Assembly: GCA_013002625.1 (NCBI GenBank)
Contig: JABDJE010000290.1
Location: forward strand, 1 to 10,630
Direction of reading: 5' to 3'
DNA from: Saprospiraceae bacterium
Lineage (GTDB): Bacteria > Bacteroidota > Bacteroidia > Chitinophagales > Saprospiraceae
Length of the DNA: 10,630 bases
Shown: positions 1-9,700 of the stretch, in pieces
Position numbering within the stretch: position 1 is the first letter of the stretch
How the letters are laid out: each line of letters opens with the position of its first letter
Program-made: the position numbers and the translations under genes
Notes under the pieces: generated by a model
What the model saw: the letters and a program-made list of their open reading frames with translations, nothing else
What the model was told of the DNA's origin: nothing
Databases searched by the model: none

Positions 1-1
1 T

Positions 2-2368
2 GACTCACGAAGAATCCTGCGCCCTGATTCCACACTTTTTGTTGCCATCGAAACTAAGGCTAATGATGGCCACCTTTTCATTCAGGATGCTTATGATAAA
101 GGTGTGCGTCATTTTTTGGTACAGCAAGACGTTCATGACGAAAAATTCCCTTATGCAATTTTTCTAAAAGTTGAAGATACAGTCATTGCACTACAACAAA
201 TTGCCCAATTCCACAGAAAGAATTTTGATATTCCAATTGTCGGCATAACGGGGAGTAATGGTAAAACTATAATTAAAGAATGGATATCACAGTGCCTCCA
301 AAATGAAATGGACGTCTGTAAAAACCCTGGAAGTTATAACTCACAAATTGGTGTACCCATTTCCATTCTGGCACTGGAAAAGTATCATGAAATTGGCATA
401 TTCGAAGCCGGAATTTCTCTACCAGGCGAAATGATTCGACATCTCGAAGTCCTGCAACCTACAATCGGAATATTTAGCAATATTGGTGACGCACACGAAA
501 GTGGATTTACTTCTAAATCCGAGAAGCTCAATGAAAAATTGACCTTGTTTCAAAGCTGCAAGACAGTCATTTACAACAGGGATCAAAAAGAAGTTGATGA
601 CGCCTTCCATAACAGTGGACTACCCTCTTTCTTTACCTGGGGTAAGGATGAAGAAAATAATATTCAGCTGCTTAAAGTAACCATCGAAGCGGCCAGCACA
701 TACGTCGAACTTCAAACAGATGATAGATGCTATATGCTTGAGCTTCCATTTATCAATAACCATTTGATTGAAAACTGCATGCATGTCATATCATTTCTGA
801 TTTATTCAGGTTGGACATGTACCAAAATTCAAAATGCTATTGATGGATTATCAAGTATAGAACACAGGCTTGAAATAAAACAAGGAATAAAGGAATCCCT
901 TTTAATAAATGACAGTTATTCCCTCGATCTTGCTTCAATGGAACTTGCGTTGGAGTACCAAGCCCAGTATAGTAACAGACGCCCAAAGATTGTATTTATC
1001 TCTGATTTTGAGCATCAAAAAGACAAGGGAAACTTATTCATTGCATTGGTAGACCTCCTGAAAAAGCATGAAGTTTACCAGACTGTGATTATTGGTTTAG
1101 AACCCTCCTATAGGCCATTATTCGAAGATCTTAATTGCAGCTTTTATGACTCTACACAATCTTGCCTCGCAGAATATAATTTTGAGCAAATAAGATCTTC
1201 CTGTGTACTCGTAAAAGGAGCCCGAATCCATAAGTTCGAACTCCTGTTGGAAGCAATGTCAAAACAGGTGCATAAAACAGTTCTTGAATGTGATTTTGGG
1301 GCTGTTGCCAACAACCTTAGAGTGTACCGATCAATGTTGGATGCACCAACAAAAATGATGGCGGTCGTCAAAGCGGAGGCATATGGTTCAGGCAGTATCC
1401 AATTGGCTCATTTTCTGGAGAGGAAAAAGGTAGATTACCTTGCTGTTGCATTAATCGATGAAGCGATCAACATCAGGGAGTCTGGATGTAATATGCCTAT
1501 CATGGTATTCAATGTTCAAAATGAAAATCTCAATTTGCTCTGGCGATATAAGCTTGAACCCGAGGTATACTCCATGCATTTACTCCATGATCTGTTGGAA
1601 GCTTCTCAATCTCAAGAACAGCCTCTGAGTATTCATTTAAAAATAGACAGCGGCATGCATCGCCTCGGGTTTGATGAAGACGAATTTGATGCCTTATGTA
1701 ATGTATTGGAGTCGGCACCTATGCTTCATGTCAAAAGCATATTCTCTCATCTGGCATCAAGCGAGTCATCGGAGGATGATGCCTTTACGCGCGAACAATT
1801 CAAAACCTTTGATTCAGCGTACAATTATATATGTTCCCGATTACAGTATAATCCTATCAAACATATATTGAATACAGGGGGTATTGTAAGACATGGTATG
1901 CATCAGTATGATATGGTCAGAATTGGTTTAGGACTTTATGGCATTGATGCAACCAAAGAAATTCAACATCAATTGCAACAGGCTTTGAGCCTTAAAGGAA
2001 GAATTCTTCAGATTAATGCGCTGGCCGCAGGAGAAAGCACAGGATATAATAGATCGGGAAAAGTAAATAAATCAAGTCAAATCGCCGTTATCAGTATTGG
2101 ATATGCCGATGGGCTCATGCGGAAGGCAGGCAACGGTCGGTTTGAGGTAATGATTAAGGGCAAGGTCTTTCCTACGATTGGTAACATTTGTATGGATGTA
2201 TGTATGGTTGATATTACAGGCGCCGAAGAAATCAATGCAGGCGATGAAGTAATTATATTTAGCCCGCAATATTCAATCAACAAGCTTGCAGATGCCTGTG
2301 AGACAATAAGTTATGAAATTATAAGCCGAATTGCTCCACGGGTTAAGCGGCTTTACATTCACAAGTAG
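2..2368 (+). CDS. murF/alr: Bifunctional MurF ligase / alanine racemase fusion, 5'-truncated by the window
   Basis: The fusion makes D-alanine from L-alanine with PLP (Alr half) and adds D-Ala-D-Ala to UDP-MurNAc-tripeptide with ATP (MurF half), in the cytoplasm. The frame is open from base 2, so the gene starts upstream; the ATG at 104 is internal, because the 34 codons before it encode the usual MurF N-lobe (DSR, LFVAI, DGH, AY.KGVR). In visible numbering (788 aa), MurF spans about 1-420: P-loop GITGSNGKT with Lys88, FEAG, SNIGDAHESGF, and KGAR at 405-408. Alr spans about 427-788: AVVKAEAYGSG with PLP Lys457, KIDSGMHRLGF, MVRIGLGLYG, IGYADG with catalytic-type Tyr701, and GNICMD near the end. 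This MurF-Alr order is known in Bacteroidota. One oddity: the MurF motif usually written DSYNxxP reads DSYSLDL here. No terminator is evident after the TAG stop. Confidence 0.95.
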   Translation, partial: DSRRILRPDSTLFVAIETKANDGHLFIQDAYDKGVRHFLVQQDVHDEKFPYAIFLKVEDTVIALQQIAQFHRKNFDIPIVGITGSNGKTIIKEWISQCLQNEMDVCKNPGSYNSQIGVPISILALEKYHEIGIFEAGISLPGEMIRHLEVLQPTIGIFSNIGDAHESGFTSKSEKLNEKLTLFQSCKTVIYNRDQKEVDDAFHNSGLPSFFTWGKDEENNIQLLKVTIEAASTYVELQTDDRCYMLELPFINNHLIENCMHVISFLIYSGWTCTKIQNAIDGLSSIEHRLEIKQGIKESLLINDSYSLDLASMELALEYQAQYSNRRPKIVFISDFEHQKDKGNLFIALVDLLKKHEVYQTVIIGLEPSYRPLFEDLNCSFYDSTQSCLAEYNFEQIRSSCVLVKGARIHKFELLLEAMSKQVHKTVLECDFGAVANNLRVYRSMLDAPTKMMAVVKAEAYGSGSIQLAHFLERKKVDYLAVALIDEAINIRESGCNMPIMVFNVQNENLNLLWRYKLEPEVYSMHLLHDLLEASQSQEQPLSIHLKIDSGMHRLGFDEDEFDALCNVLESAPMLHVKSIFSHLASSESSEDDAFTREQFKTFDSAYNYICSRLQYNPIKHILNTGGIVRHGMHQYDMVRIGLGLYGIDATKEIQHQLQQALSLKGRILQINALAAGESTGYNRSGKVNKSSQIAVISIGYADGLMRKAGNGRFEVMIKGKVFPTIGNICMDVCMVDITGAEEINAGDEVIIFSPQYSINKLADACETISYEIISRIAPRVKRLYIHK

Positions 2369-2380
2369 TGCGACGTACGG

Positions 2381-2408
2381 TTTTCAACCTACCATTTTCT
2401 TATTTTTG
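2381..2408 (+). promoter_or_regulatory. Candidate Bacteroidota-type promoter of the foldase operon
   Basis: TATTTTTG at 2401-2408 matches the Bacteroidota -7 consensus TAnnTTTG exactly. A T-rich element (TTTTC, 2381-2385) lies 16 bases upstream, roughly where the weak -33 TTTG box is expected. Transcription would start about 10-15 bases before the ATG at 2427, leaving a very short leader with no Shine-Dalgarno site. The motif match is seen; promoter activity is inferred. Confidence 0.5.
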
Positions 2409-2426
2409 CAAAAATTTTGTTAGGCT

Positions 2427-4382
2427 ATGAGGTGGCTATATTTAATTGTTTTCTTGTGTGTAAATGTTTTGGTTCAAGCTCAGGATAAAGACAAAGTGCT
2501 TTTTACAGTGAACGGTGAAGATGTTTTTCTGTCAGAATTCCAGTACATCTACGAAAAAAACAATTCGAAAAATGCGGATTACTCTAAGGAGAATGTAGAG
2601 GAATATCTTGGACTTTATAAAAAGTTTAAGCTTAAAGTGCACAAAGCCAGAGAAGAAGGCCTGGACACCATTAAATCATTGAAAGAAGAGCTTTCTGGAT
2701 ACCGCAAGCAATTAGCTCAATCATATCTGAAAGACAGAGAAATAAACAACAGACTTATTGATGAAGTCGTAGGACGCATGAAGGAGGATGTGGAAGTAAG
2801 CCACATTTTTGTATCTGCTGAAGAAAAGGCATCAGAGCTTAAAAAAGAAAGCGCCCTAACAAAAATCACCGAAATACATAAAAAGCTGGGAGAAGGTCAA
2901 CCATTTGATCTGATAGCTCAAAGTTTATCTGAGGATAGATCTTCTAAGCAAAAGGCAGGTTATCTGGGTTACTATACCGCACCGCTTCCAAATGGTTTTT
3001 ATGCATTTGAAAATGCCATGTATAACACCGAAGTCGGTAGCTATTCCGAGCCTATCAAATCTAAAATGGGTTACCATATCATCAAGGTCACCAACAAAAG
3101 GCCGGCTCGTGGCCAGGTAGAAGTAGCACATATCTTACTCAGAAAAAAGCCCAAAGAAAGACCCAACAAAGTCACCGCAGCCATTGCGGACTCTGTCTAT
3201 CAATTAATTCTTCAGGGCAGGAATTTTGAAAATATGGCGGGTAAGTTTTCTGAAGATTCAAAGACAAAGGCCAAAGGGGGTTATCTTGGATACCTGGCCA
3301 TCAATCAATTTGATGTTAAATTTGAAGATGCTGCATTTGCCCTTGAGGAAAATGGTCAATTCAGTAAGCCTATTGAAACCGAAATTGGATATCATATCAT
3401 CAAGCGTATTAATAAAAGAGATGACTCCAATCCTGAAATCCTGAAAAAGCGTGTTAAGGCACAAATCAACAATGATGATAGATTTCAGATCGCTCAGGCA
3501 AACTTGATAGAACAAGTAAAAAAGGAGTCTGGTTTCAAAGAAAACAGAGAGGTCCTGGACCAATTCATTCAAACATTGGACGAATCATTCTTCAGTTATA
3601 AATGGAAAACACCATTGATGGAAAACAATCCTACCTTGTTTGAAATGGGAGGTATTGAATATAGTCTTATGTCATTTGCAAAGTTTGTAAAGAATAGTGT
3701 CAAGGATAGATTAAGATTTAATAGGGTGAAATCTTATGAAGCGGCAACAACGGCATTATACGACAGTTACGTGGATCAAACGGTTATGTCATTTGAAGAA
3801 AAAAATCTGGAGGAAAAATACCCTGAATTCAAGGCCTTGATGAGAGAATACAGAGAAGGCATTTTATTGTTCGAGATTACCAAGAACAAAGTTTGGGACA
3901 AAGCTTCAAGGGACACGGTAGGATTGCAGGCCTTTTTTGACAATAATGCCCGCGACTATATGTGGTCCGAACGTGTAAAGGTTATGCATTACATTATTGA
4001 TTCCAAAGATGAAAAAGCCGCTATATCAATTTATAAATATGCACAAAAGAAAGACCAAGACAAGGTACTCAAAAAATACGCTGATGTTCCGGGTCTTAGT
4101 TTGAAAGTTGAGGAGTTGGTCCTAGATAAAGCGGATAAAAGAATATTGGAAATGCAACTTAAAGCTGGGGGGATGAGTCCTTTAAAGATGGATGAGAACA
4201 GTGCTAATTTCTATAAATATGCAGGCATGATGGAGCCTGAGCAGAAAACACTTGAAGAAGCTCGAGGTTATGTAATTGCTGACTACCAGGACTATTTGGA
4301 GTCACAATGGGTGGAAGCGTTGGCAAAGGAATACCCTATCAAAGTGAATAAAAGTGTACTAAAATCAATCATAAAAGAGTAA
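2427..4382 (+). CDS. Periplasmic peptidyl-prolyl isomerase with two parvulin domains (SurA/PpiD-like)
   Basis: This is a probable periplasmic foldase for outer-membrane proteins, 651 aa. A Sec signal peptide (MRWLYLIVFLCVNVLVQA, cleavage near residue 18) leads into a SurA-like helical N-domain (about 20-120). Parvulin domain 1 (about 122-226) has EVSHIF with His126 and GYHIIK with His217. Domain 2 (about 231-330) has EVAHIL with His235 and GYHIIK with His323. Both therefore keep the two family histidines and the GYLGY core, and look catalytically competent. The C-terminal half is helical; residues about 508-620 resemble a third, eroded rotamase (VKVMHYIID with His521, then G.MSPLKM and FYKY). 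It is the first gene of a three-gene operon: the next frame is open across this stop codon and its start lies within about 20 bases. It could equally be called PpiC- or PpiD-like; orthology to E. coli SurA is not implied. Confidence 0.9.
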   Translation: MRWLYLIVFLCVNVLVQAQDKDKVLFTVNGEDVFLSEFQYIYEKNNSKNADYSKENVEEYLGLYKKFKLKVHKAREEGLDTIKSLKEELSGYRKQLAQSYLKDREINNRLIDEVVGRMKEDVEVSHIFVSAEEKASELKKESALTKITEIHKKLGEGQPFDLIAQSLSEDRSSKQKAGYLGYYTAPLPNGFYAFENAMYNTEVGSYSEPIKSKMGYHIIKVTNKRPARGQVEVAHILLRKKPKERPNKVTAAIADSVYQLILQGRNFENMAGKFSEDSKTKAKGGYLGYLAINQFDVKFEDAAFALEENGQFSKPIETEIGYHIIKRINKRDDSNPEILKKRVKAQINNDDRFQIAQANLIEQVKKESGFKENREVLDQFIQTLDESFFSYKWKTPLMENNPTLFEMGGIEYSLMSFAKFVKNSVKDRLRFNRVKSYEAATTALYDSYVDQTVMSFEEKNLEEKYPEFKALMREYREGILLFEITKNKVWDKASRDTVGLQAFFDNNARDYMWSERVKVMHYIIDSKDEKAAISIYKYAQKKDQDKVLKKYADVPGLSLKVEELVLDKADKRILEMQLKAGGMSPLKMDENSANFYKYAGMMEPEQKTLEEARGYVIADYQDYLESQWVEALAKEYPIKVNKSVLKSIIKE

Positions 4383-4402
4383 ACATACTATACAACCTCA
4401 GG

Positions 4403-5236
4403 TTGGTTCTGATCGTTGGGCTTTGCTCGATTATTACGCAAGGCTGTGATTTGAATCGCAAGTCATCGGATGATCAATTGCTTGCCAGCGCATTTGGAGA
4501 GTCTCTATACTTATCAGATATAAATTCTTCATTAGTTGGTAATTTAAATCCAAATGACTCCATGCATTTCATCGATCAGCAAATAGACAATTGGCTGATG
4601 GATGTTATCCTTATGAATGAAGCCAAAAAGAAAAATATCAAGGACACAGGCATTAAAGATCTGGTAAAAGACTACGAACGTTCCCTTTATGTACATGGCT
4701 ACGAAAAGGATTATTTAAAGAATAATCTGGATACTGTGGTTTTAGATACCATGATCAAAACATTCTATGAAACCAATAAAGAAGATTTCATACTTAACAG
4801 TCGTCTGGTAAGGGTTTTTATGATCCGTCTGGTGGATAGCTTAGTAACAGAAGAGCTAACCGATTTGTGGAAATCTGAAGACCTTCCGGCTCTTAAGGCA
4901 CTCCTGAATAACGTAGGTGGATTTTATCTGCTTGATCATAACGGATGGTATACTGAAAATGAAATAAAATTGTATATCCCCGAATCGATGTACAAGCAAA
5001 TTAGTTTGCGAAAGCCGAATAGTTACATACGGACGATTGATGGGTCTAAATATTTTGTTAAAGTCATAGAGATTTTCGAAGAAGGAGACTACGGACCCGT
5101 TAATTACTATAAAAAGAATATCAGAGAACGTATTTTGCACCAGCGTTCCAGAACACTTATTCAAAAAATGAAAAACGATCTGTTTAAATCTAATGTAAAG
5201 AATAAGGGTATTAAAATTTATTCAAAAGCCAGTTAA
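4403..5236 (+). CDS. SurA-like lipoprotein with degenerate parvulin region, non-ATG start
   Basis: The protein resembles the middle gene of Bacteroidota SurA clusters and is probably an envelope chaperone without isomerase activity (inference). From TTG 4403 it is 277 aa: a hydrophobic leader ending in ITQGC (lipid-accepting Cys15, with an unusual Thr at -3), a short SurA-N-like start (ASAFGESLYLSDI), helices to about 130, then a parvulin-like fold at about 132-226 (VRVFMIRL, GWYT, GSKYFVKVIEI) lacking both catalytic histidines. The start is uncertain: there is no ATG or GTG in frame between the upstream stop at 4349-4351 and 4403. TTG 4403 gives a leader with no positive charge. ATA 4385, two bases after the previous stop, would add LYNLR and a better n-region; ATC 4364 would overlap the previous gene. 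The stop overlaps the surA start (TAATG), suggesting translational coupling. Confidence 0.8.
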   Translation: MVLIVGLCSIITQGCDLNRKSSDDQLLASAFGESLYLSDINSSLVGNLNPNDSMHFIDQQIDNWLMDVILMNEAKKKNIKDTGIKDLVKDYERSLYVHGYEKDYLKNNLDTVVLDTMIKTFYETNKEDFILNSRLVRVFMIRLVDSLVTEELTDLWKSEDLPALKALLNNVGGFYLLDHNGWYTENEIKLYIPESMYKQISLRKPNSYIRTIDGSKYFVKVIEIFEEGDYGPVNYYKKNIRERILHQRSRTLIQKMKNDLFKSNVKNKGIKIYSKAS

Positions 5237-6609
5237 TGAAAATTATATACATCTTGATCATAGTCAGTCTTACTTGTGCCGGACTCCAGGCTCAGGGAGA
5301 CACACTTATAATCGATAAAGTTGTTGCAAAAGTAGGTACAGAGACCATCCTCTTGTCGGATATCGAAAGCCAGTATGCTTATGCCCAGGATAAATCTCCA
5401 AGCATAGACCCCGAATTAAAATGCAATATCTTCCAATCAATAGTTGGTCAAAAATTGATTGTTGCTCAGGCTAAGTTGGATAGTATTGAGGTTACACCTG
5501 ATGAAATCGAAGCAAACCTGGACTTTAGAATTTCAAGTGTCTTACGACAAATGAATGGCGATGTTGCATTGTTTGAGGAATACTATAACATGTCGGTTGA
5601 TGAGATGCGAGACAATCTGCGCGAGGATCTAACACAGCAGATGCTTGCAGAAAGGATGCAGAGTAAAATTATGAATGATGTTATAATCACGCCTAAAGAA
5701 GTTAAAGAGTTCTATTATTCAATACCAAAAGATAGTATACCGTACTTGAATGCGGAAGTTAAAATTTCTGAAATCGTAATTAAACCAGAAGTGAGCGATG
5801 AGGAACGCACCGCTGCACTGAAACAAATTCTTGATATAAGAAAGCAGATACTTAATGATGGTGCTGATTTTGCCGAAATGGCTCAGAAGTATTCGGATGA
5901 CCCCGGGTCTGCCAACAGAGGTGGCGATTTGGGTTATGCAGATAGAGGAACCTTTGTATTGGAATTTGAAGCTGTAGCCTACGGACTTGAAGAGAACGAG
6001 ATCTCAGAACCTGTTGAAACAGAATTTGGATTTCACATCATCCAACTTATGGACAGGGCAGGTAGTCGACTTAAGTTGCGGCATATACTTGTAAAGCCGA
6101 CTATTACAGAACAGGATAATATAAACGCCAAAATCAAATTGGATTCCATAAAAGCTGAAATTGAAAGAGGTGATATCAGTTTTTCAAAGGCTGTTAAAAA
6201 ATATTCTGTAGATGATATTCCGAGTTATCACAATGATGGGTCAATTCAAAACCCAAATACAGGTAAAACAACTTTCGAAACCGCAGAGCTTCCAACAGAA
6301 ATATATTTTGCAATTGAAGACATGGATGTAAATGATCTTTCTCCTGCCCTTGAATATCCCCTTCCAACAGGTGAAACTTATTACAGACTAATCAAGCTGA
6401 ACGCAAAGACAAGACCGCATAAGGCCAGCCTTGAACTGGATTATACCAAGATTCAAAATTTTGCAAAAGAGAGTAAGAAGAGTGAATATTTTGCTCAATG
6501 GTTGGAAGAAAAATTGAAAGAGACCTATATCGAAGTGGATTACAACTACGTGCTATGCCCTGACTTGGATTCATTCTTAAATCCGGGAAGAGAAGTTGAC
6601 CGTCCTTAA
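5236..6609 (+). CDS. surA: SurA-type periplasmic chaperone / peptidyl-prolyl isomerase
   Basis: A 457-aa periplasmic chaperone expected to escort unfolded beta-barrel proteins to the BAM complex. A signal peptide (MKIIYILIIVSLTCAGLQA, cleavage near residue 19) is followed by the SurA N-domain (DKVVAKVGTETILLSDIE; helices to about 165). Parvulin domain 1 (about 174-275) has the hallmark SDDPGSANRGGDLGY and GFHII with His267, but its first histidine position reads ISEIV (Glu179). Domain 2 (about 279-390) keeps RHILVKP with His283, but its second histidine is replaced (YYRLIKL, Arg384 by my alignment). Each domain has thus lost one of the two histidines, which fits a chaperone-dominant role (inference). 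The length is close to the usual ~430-460 aa. The ATG overlaps the previous stop by one base (TAATG) and has a good n-region (MK). It is the last gene of the operon, ahead of the palindrome at 6685-6714. Confidence 0.92.
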   Translation: MKIIYILIIVSLTCAGLQAQGDTLIIDKVVAKVGTETILLSDIESQYAYAQDKSPSIDPELKCNIFQSIVGQKLIVAQAKLDSIEVTPDEIEANLDFRISSVLRQMNGDVALFEEYYNMSVDEMRDNLREDLTQQMLAERMQSKIMNDVIITPKEVKEFYYSIPKDSIPYLNAEVKISEIVIKPEVSDEERTAALKQILDIRKQILNDGADFAEMAQKYSDDPGSANRGGDLGYADRGTFVLEFEAVAYGLEENEISEPVETEFGFHIIQLMDRAGSRLKLRHILVKPTITEQDNINAKIKLDSIKAEIERGDISFSKAVKKYSVDDIPSYHNDGSIQNPNTGKTTFETAELPTEIYFAIEDMDVNDLSPALEYPLPTGETYYRLIKLNAKTRPHKASLELDYTKIQNFAKESKKSEYFAQWLEEKLKETYIEVDYNYVLCPDLDSFLNPGREVDRP

Positions 6610-6684
6610 TTGGTTTTGGACTTGAGTAGCTTGTATTAGTCTCAATGATTGGACTAGAGTCTGAGAGCGTGTGGGTTAATTGAG

Positions 6685-6714
6685 TGTGGGTTTAAGTTTG
6701 AAACTTAAACCACA
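6685..6714. terminator. Palindromic, probably bidirectional terminator between convergent genes
   Basis: The left arm TGTGG-G-TTTAAGTTT (6685-6699) pairs with AAACTTAAACCACA (6701-6714). Fourteen base pairs form, with one bulged G (6690) around a nominal one-base loop; in practice the inner A-T pairs would open. TATATT follows on the + strand, and the palindrome sits 4 bases from the stop codon of the - strand gene. There is no long U-tract on either side, so efficiency is uncertain, but the position between convergent genes fits a shared terminator. Confidence 0.6.
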
Positions 6715-6718
6715 TATA

Positions 6719-9700
6719 TTAATCCTCATCAAAGTAGTTGTCCTCAAAGAATATTCTGTAGTTGGAAACGCCCTTTTGCTTTATAACCTCCCGATAATTC
6801 TTTTGCGTCGCAGCAAAGACTTCATAGGCCACCTTCTCATCCTTGATAAACTCTGATTTGTTCTTCTCATAGCCATCGTAATACTTCATAGCTTCCTCTT
6901 TGTTTTTGAATGATCTTATGAGTACAATCTGAGCTTTATTCTCCTGGTTGAGATAGATGTTACTAGTCTTTAAGTTGTCAAATCTGTGGAATTTCTTATT
7001 ATAGTTATTGATATCAATCTTGGCTTGGTCAAAAGCACGTTGACCCAATCCGAATACAACAGCGAATACATAATGGAGCTTGTCATCAGCCCGTTCAAAT
7101 TTATCTATATCTTCATCAAATAAGATATCCGCAAAGGCTTCTCTGTCACCCTGGAGGAATCTAAGGATTTCCTTGGCGCGCACCTCTTCTGGTGTTTTAG
7201 AATGGCGTTTTATAAGATTTTGAAGTTCACGTATATATCTTTCCTTGCCCTCGGTATTTCCGTAAGACATAGCGTTCAACATTGCAAATTTTGGAGCATA
7301 ATCTTTCACGCCGGGGAAGAGCTTATCCTTTTCTTTTACATTTTCAATCACTTGGTTATACTCTCCTTCTTCGAACAACTTATAAGTATTGGAATAATAC
7401 TTCTCAATCGTCATTTGTTTTTCCAACAGTGATTTGGCATAGTTCGGGTCAGTGGCAAGCTTTGTAAACTTTGAATCTGGAAACTCATTGACCAATCTCT
7501 GTTTAATCTCATTGGCTTTCTTGAGATTATCCATATCATAATATGACAGATATAAATAAAACAATGCTTCATCGCGCTTGTCATACTCAGGATACTCTCT
7601 TATTAACCTTTCGAGGGAAGCAATAGAGCGTTCATAATTACGTAATCTTTCTCTAAAGAGCACACCTAATTCAAATAAGGCCTTCTGGATTTTGGCGTTG
7701 GCAGATTTCTTCTGAATATCGTTTCGTGGTACTTCCTTTAATACTGATAGCAGTTCCTCTTCTGTGAAATCGGTTTTGACTTCTTCCTCTTCTTCTTCAT
7801 CTAATTCTGGTGTTAATGTTGCATCAGATCTTAGAGATCTCCTCCAATTATCTTCCAAGACACGATCTCCCCATGTTCGCTTAAATTCGGTTTTACCCTG
7901 GTTAAGTGCCAAGGGATTATACGCGAAGAAATTTGATCTCCCCGTATTCAATTGTCTGTTTGAGGTAATAATATTGGCTTTGCGTTGATCATCTTTGGCG
8001 GAAGCACCAGATTCGATACGTTCTATTTCTTGTTGAGTGAGCAATTCCTTTGCCAGGGCCATTAACTCATCTTCGGGCAACATACTCAATCTCAATAAGC
8101 TATCCTGCAGACGAACGACATTTATATTTTTCGCTATTGCATCAAGATTCTTAGCCAACTTCTCTACACTTTTATACCGTGCGTCGGTAATCTTCATCAA
8201 CTTGAGGGCATTGTCGTAATTGGATTTTGCTTCGGCATATAATTCTTCGTCAAAAAGTAATTCTGCCAATTTATAGTAGGCTTCCAATTTAACAAGCGGG
8301 TTACCGCCTGATGCATTGATGGCCTTTTCAAAATTTTCAATAGCTGCAGCAGTATTGCCGTCATCCAAGTGAATTTGTGCAACGGTAAAATATATCTGGT
8401 CACTGTATTGTACGTTCTTGTTTTCAGATAACCATTTCTCAAGCTTGTTAATTGCTTTGGCTTTTGTTGTACCTCCTATTCTGTATGACAACTTAAGCTC
8501 ATTGAGTTGAGCGTTAAATTTCATCTCATAATCCGGACTTAATTTCCTTGCTCTTTGATATTCCTGAAAGGCCATTGAACTGTTGCTGGCTTTTTCAAAA
8601 ATCTGTCCTCGAATAAATGCATATCGTCCTTTTTTGCGTTTATCCTTTTCAGAATCGATGGCTGCATCCAATTCAACCAGGGCCTTATCATATTCTTTTG
8701 TCTTAATATAAAGATCAGCTTTGGCAGCATACAGTTTTCTTGACACATCATCGCTCAGACCTGCCATTTCATCCAATCGATTAATTACATACTGTGCACT
8801 TGCAAATCTTTCTATTGAAATGTAGGTGCGCGCCAACCAGTATAAGCCTTCTGTATAGGCAGATTTGTTTTTGAAAATCGCGCCTTCTCCTTGAGATTTA
8901 TACTCTCGTTCTTTTTCCTTTTCCTCCTCATTTTTTTTCTCAGAAAGTGCCTGCTTTTCTTTTTCTATTTGTTCAATAGCTTCAGCCTGCGCTTTTGCCT
9001 TCTCTTTATCCGCTTCGATTTCTTCTTTAGATTTTGTAGGATTCTGTTGTGCCTCTTTTTCATCCCATTTCACATTATCGGCCCGACTTGAGGATCTGCC
9101 CCTGCTGCTCTTCTTACGGCTGTTTCGACTTTTCTTCGCACTCTTTTTTCTTTCCTTAGCCTTTTGTTCGCGTTCTTTTTCTCTTTGTTTACGCTCATCT
9201 TCTAGTTCCTTCCTTTCTTCTTGACGTTCCTTTTTCTGTTCGTCTCGCTCTTTCTCTTTTTCCTTACGCGCCTTTTTTACATCTTTCTTTGTTCTTCTTC
9301 CCGTGTCTTTTTGTTTTGACTTGGAATATACCCGTCCATAAGGATTCTTGGGATCAAACATTTCTTCGAAGTATTGAAATGTTTCTTCTGCTCCTACATA
9401 ATCTTGCTTTAGGAATTGAGCCTTTCCGATTATGACATAACAATCATCGACATAATTACCAATATCATGAATAGCTGCTACCGTTGATACTTTTTCAATA
9501 GCCCGATCCAATTCACTGGCAACAGATTGTGGATTATCGACTTCAACATAGTCGTACACATTCAATAGATCATTGTAATTATCGAGGTGCATATCCTGAA
9601 GCTGCACCATGCTCTCACGCATTATTTCTTCTGCATTGAAGTAACCGTTGAACTTAGAGGTTGTGTTATGATAAAACTTCTTGAACCCCTTGACTTCATC

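Noticed and set aside
104..106. ATG 104 as the start of murF/alr
   Set aside because: The frame continues upstream to base 2 with typical MurF N-terminal residues, so this ATG is not the gene's start.
3258..3572. 104-codon open frame on the - strand
   Set aside because: It lies wholly inside the well-supported parvulin gene and reads as a shadow, with no recognisable domain or promoter.
7781..7798. TTC/CCT-rich run as a simple-sequence repeat or phase-variation tract
   Set aside because: It encodes six Glu with mixed GAA and GAG codons and is not a pure repeat likely to slip.
8891..9091. Open + strand frame rich in Phe and Leu, looking like a small membrane protein
   Set aside because: It is the reverse complement of the Lys/Glu-rich insert in the PorW/SprE gene; purine-rich codons read backwards give Phe/Leu. 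It has no start context of its own.
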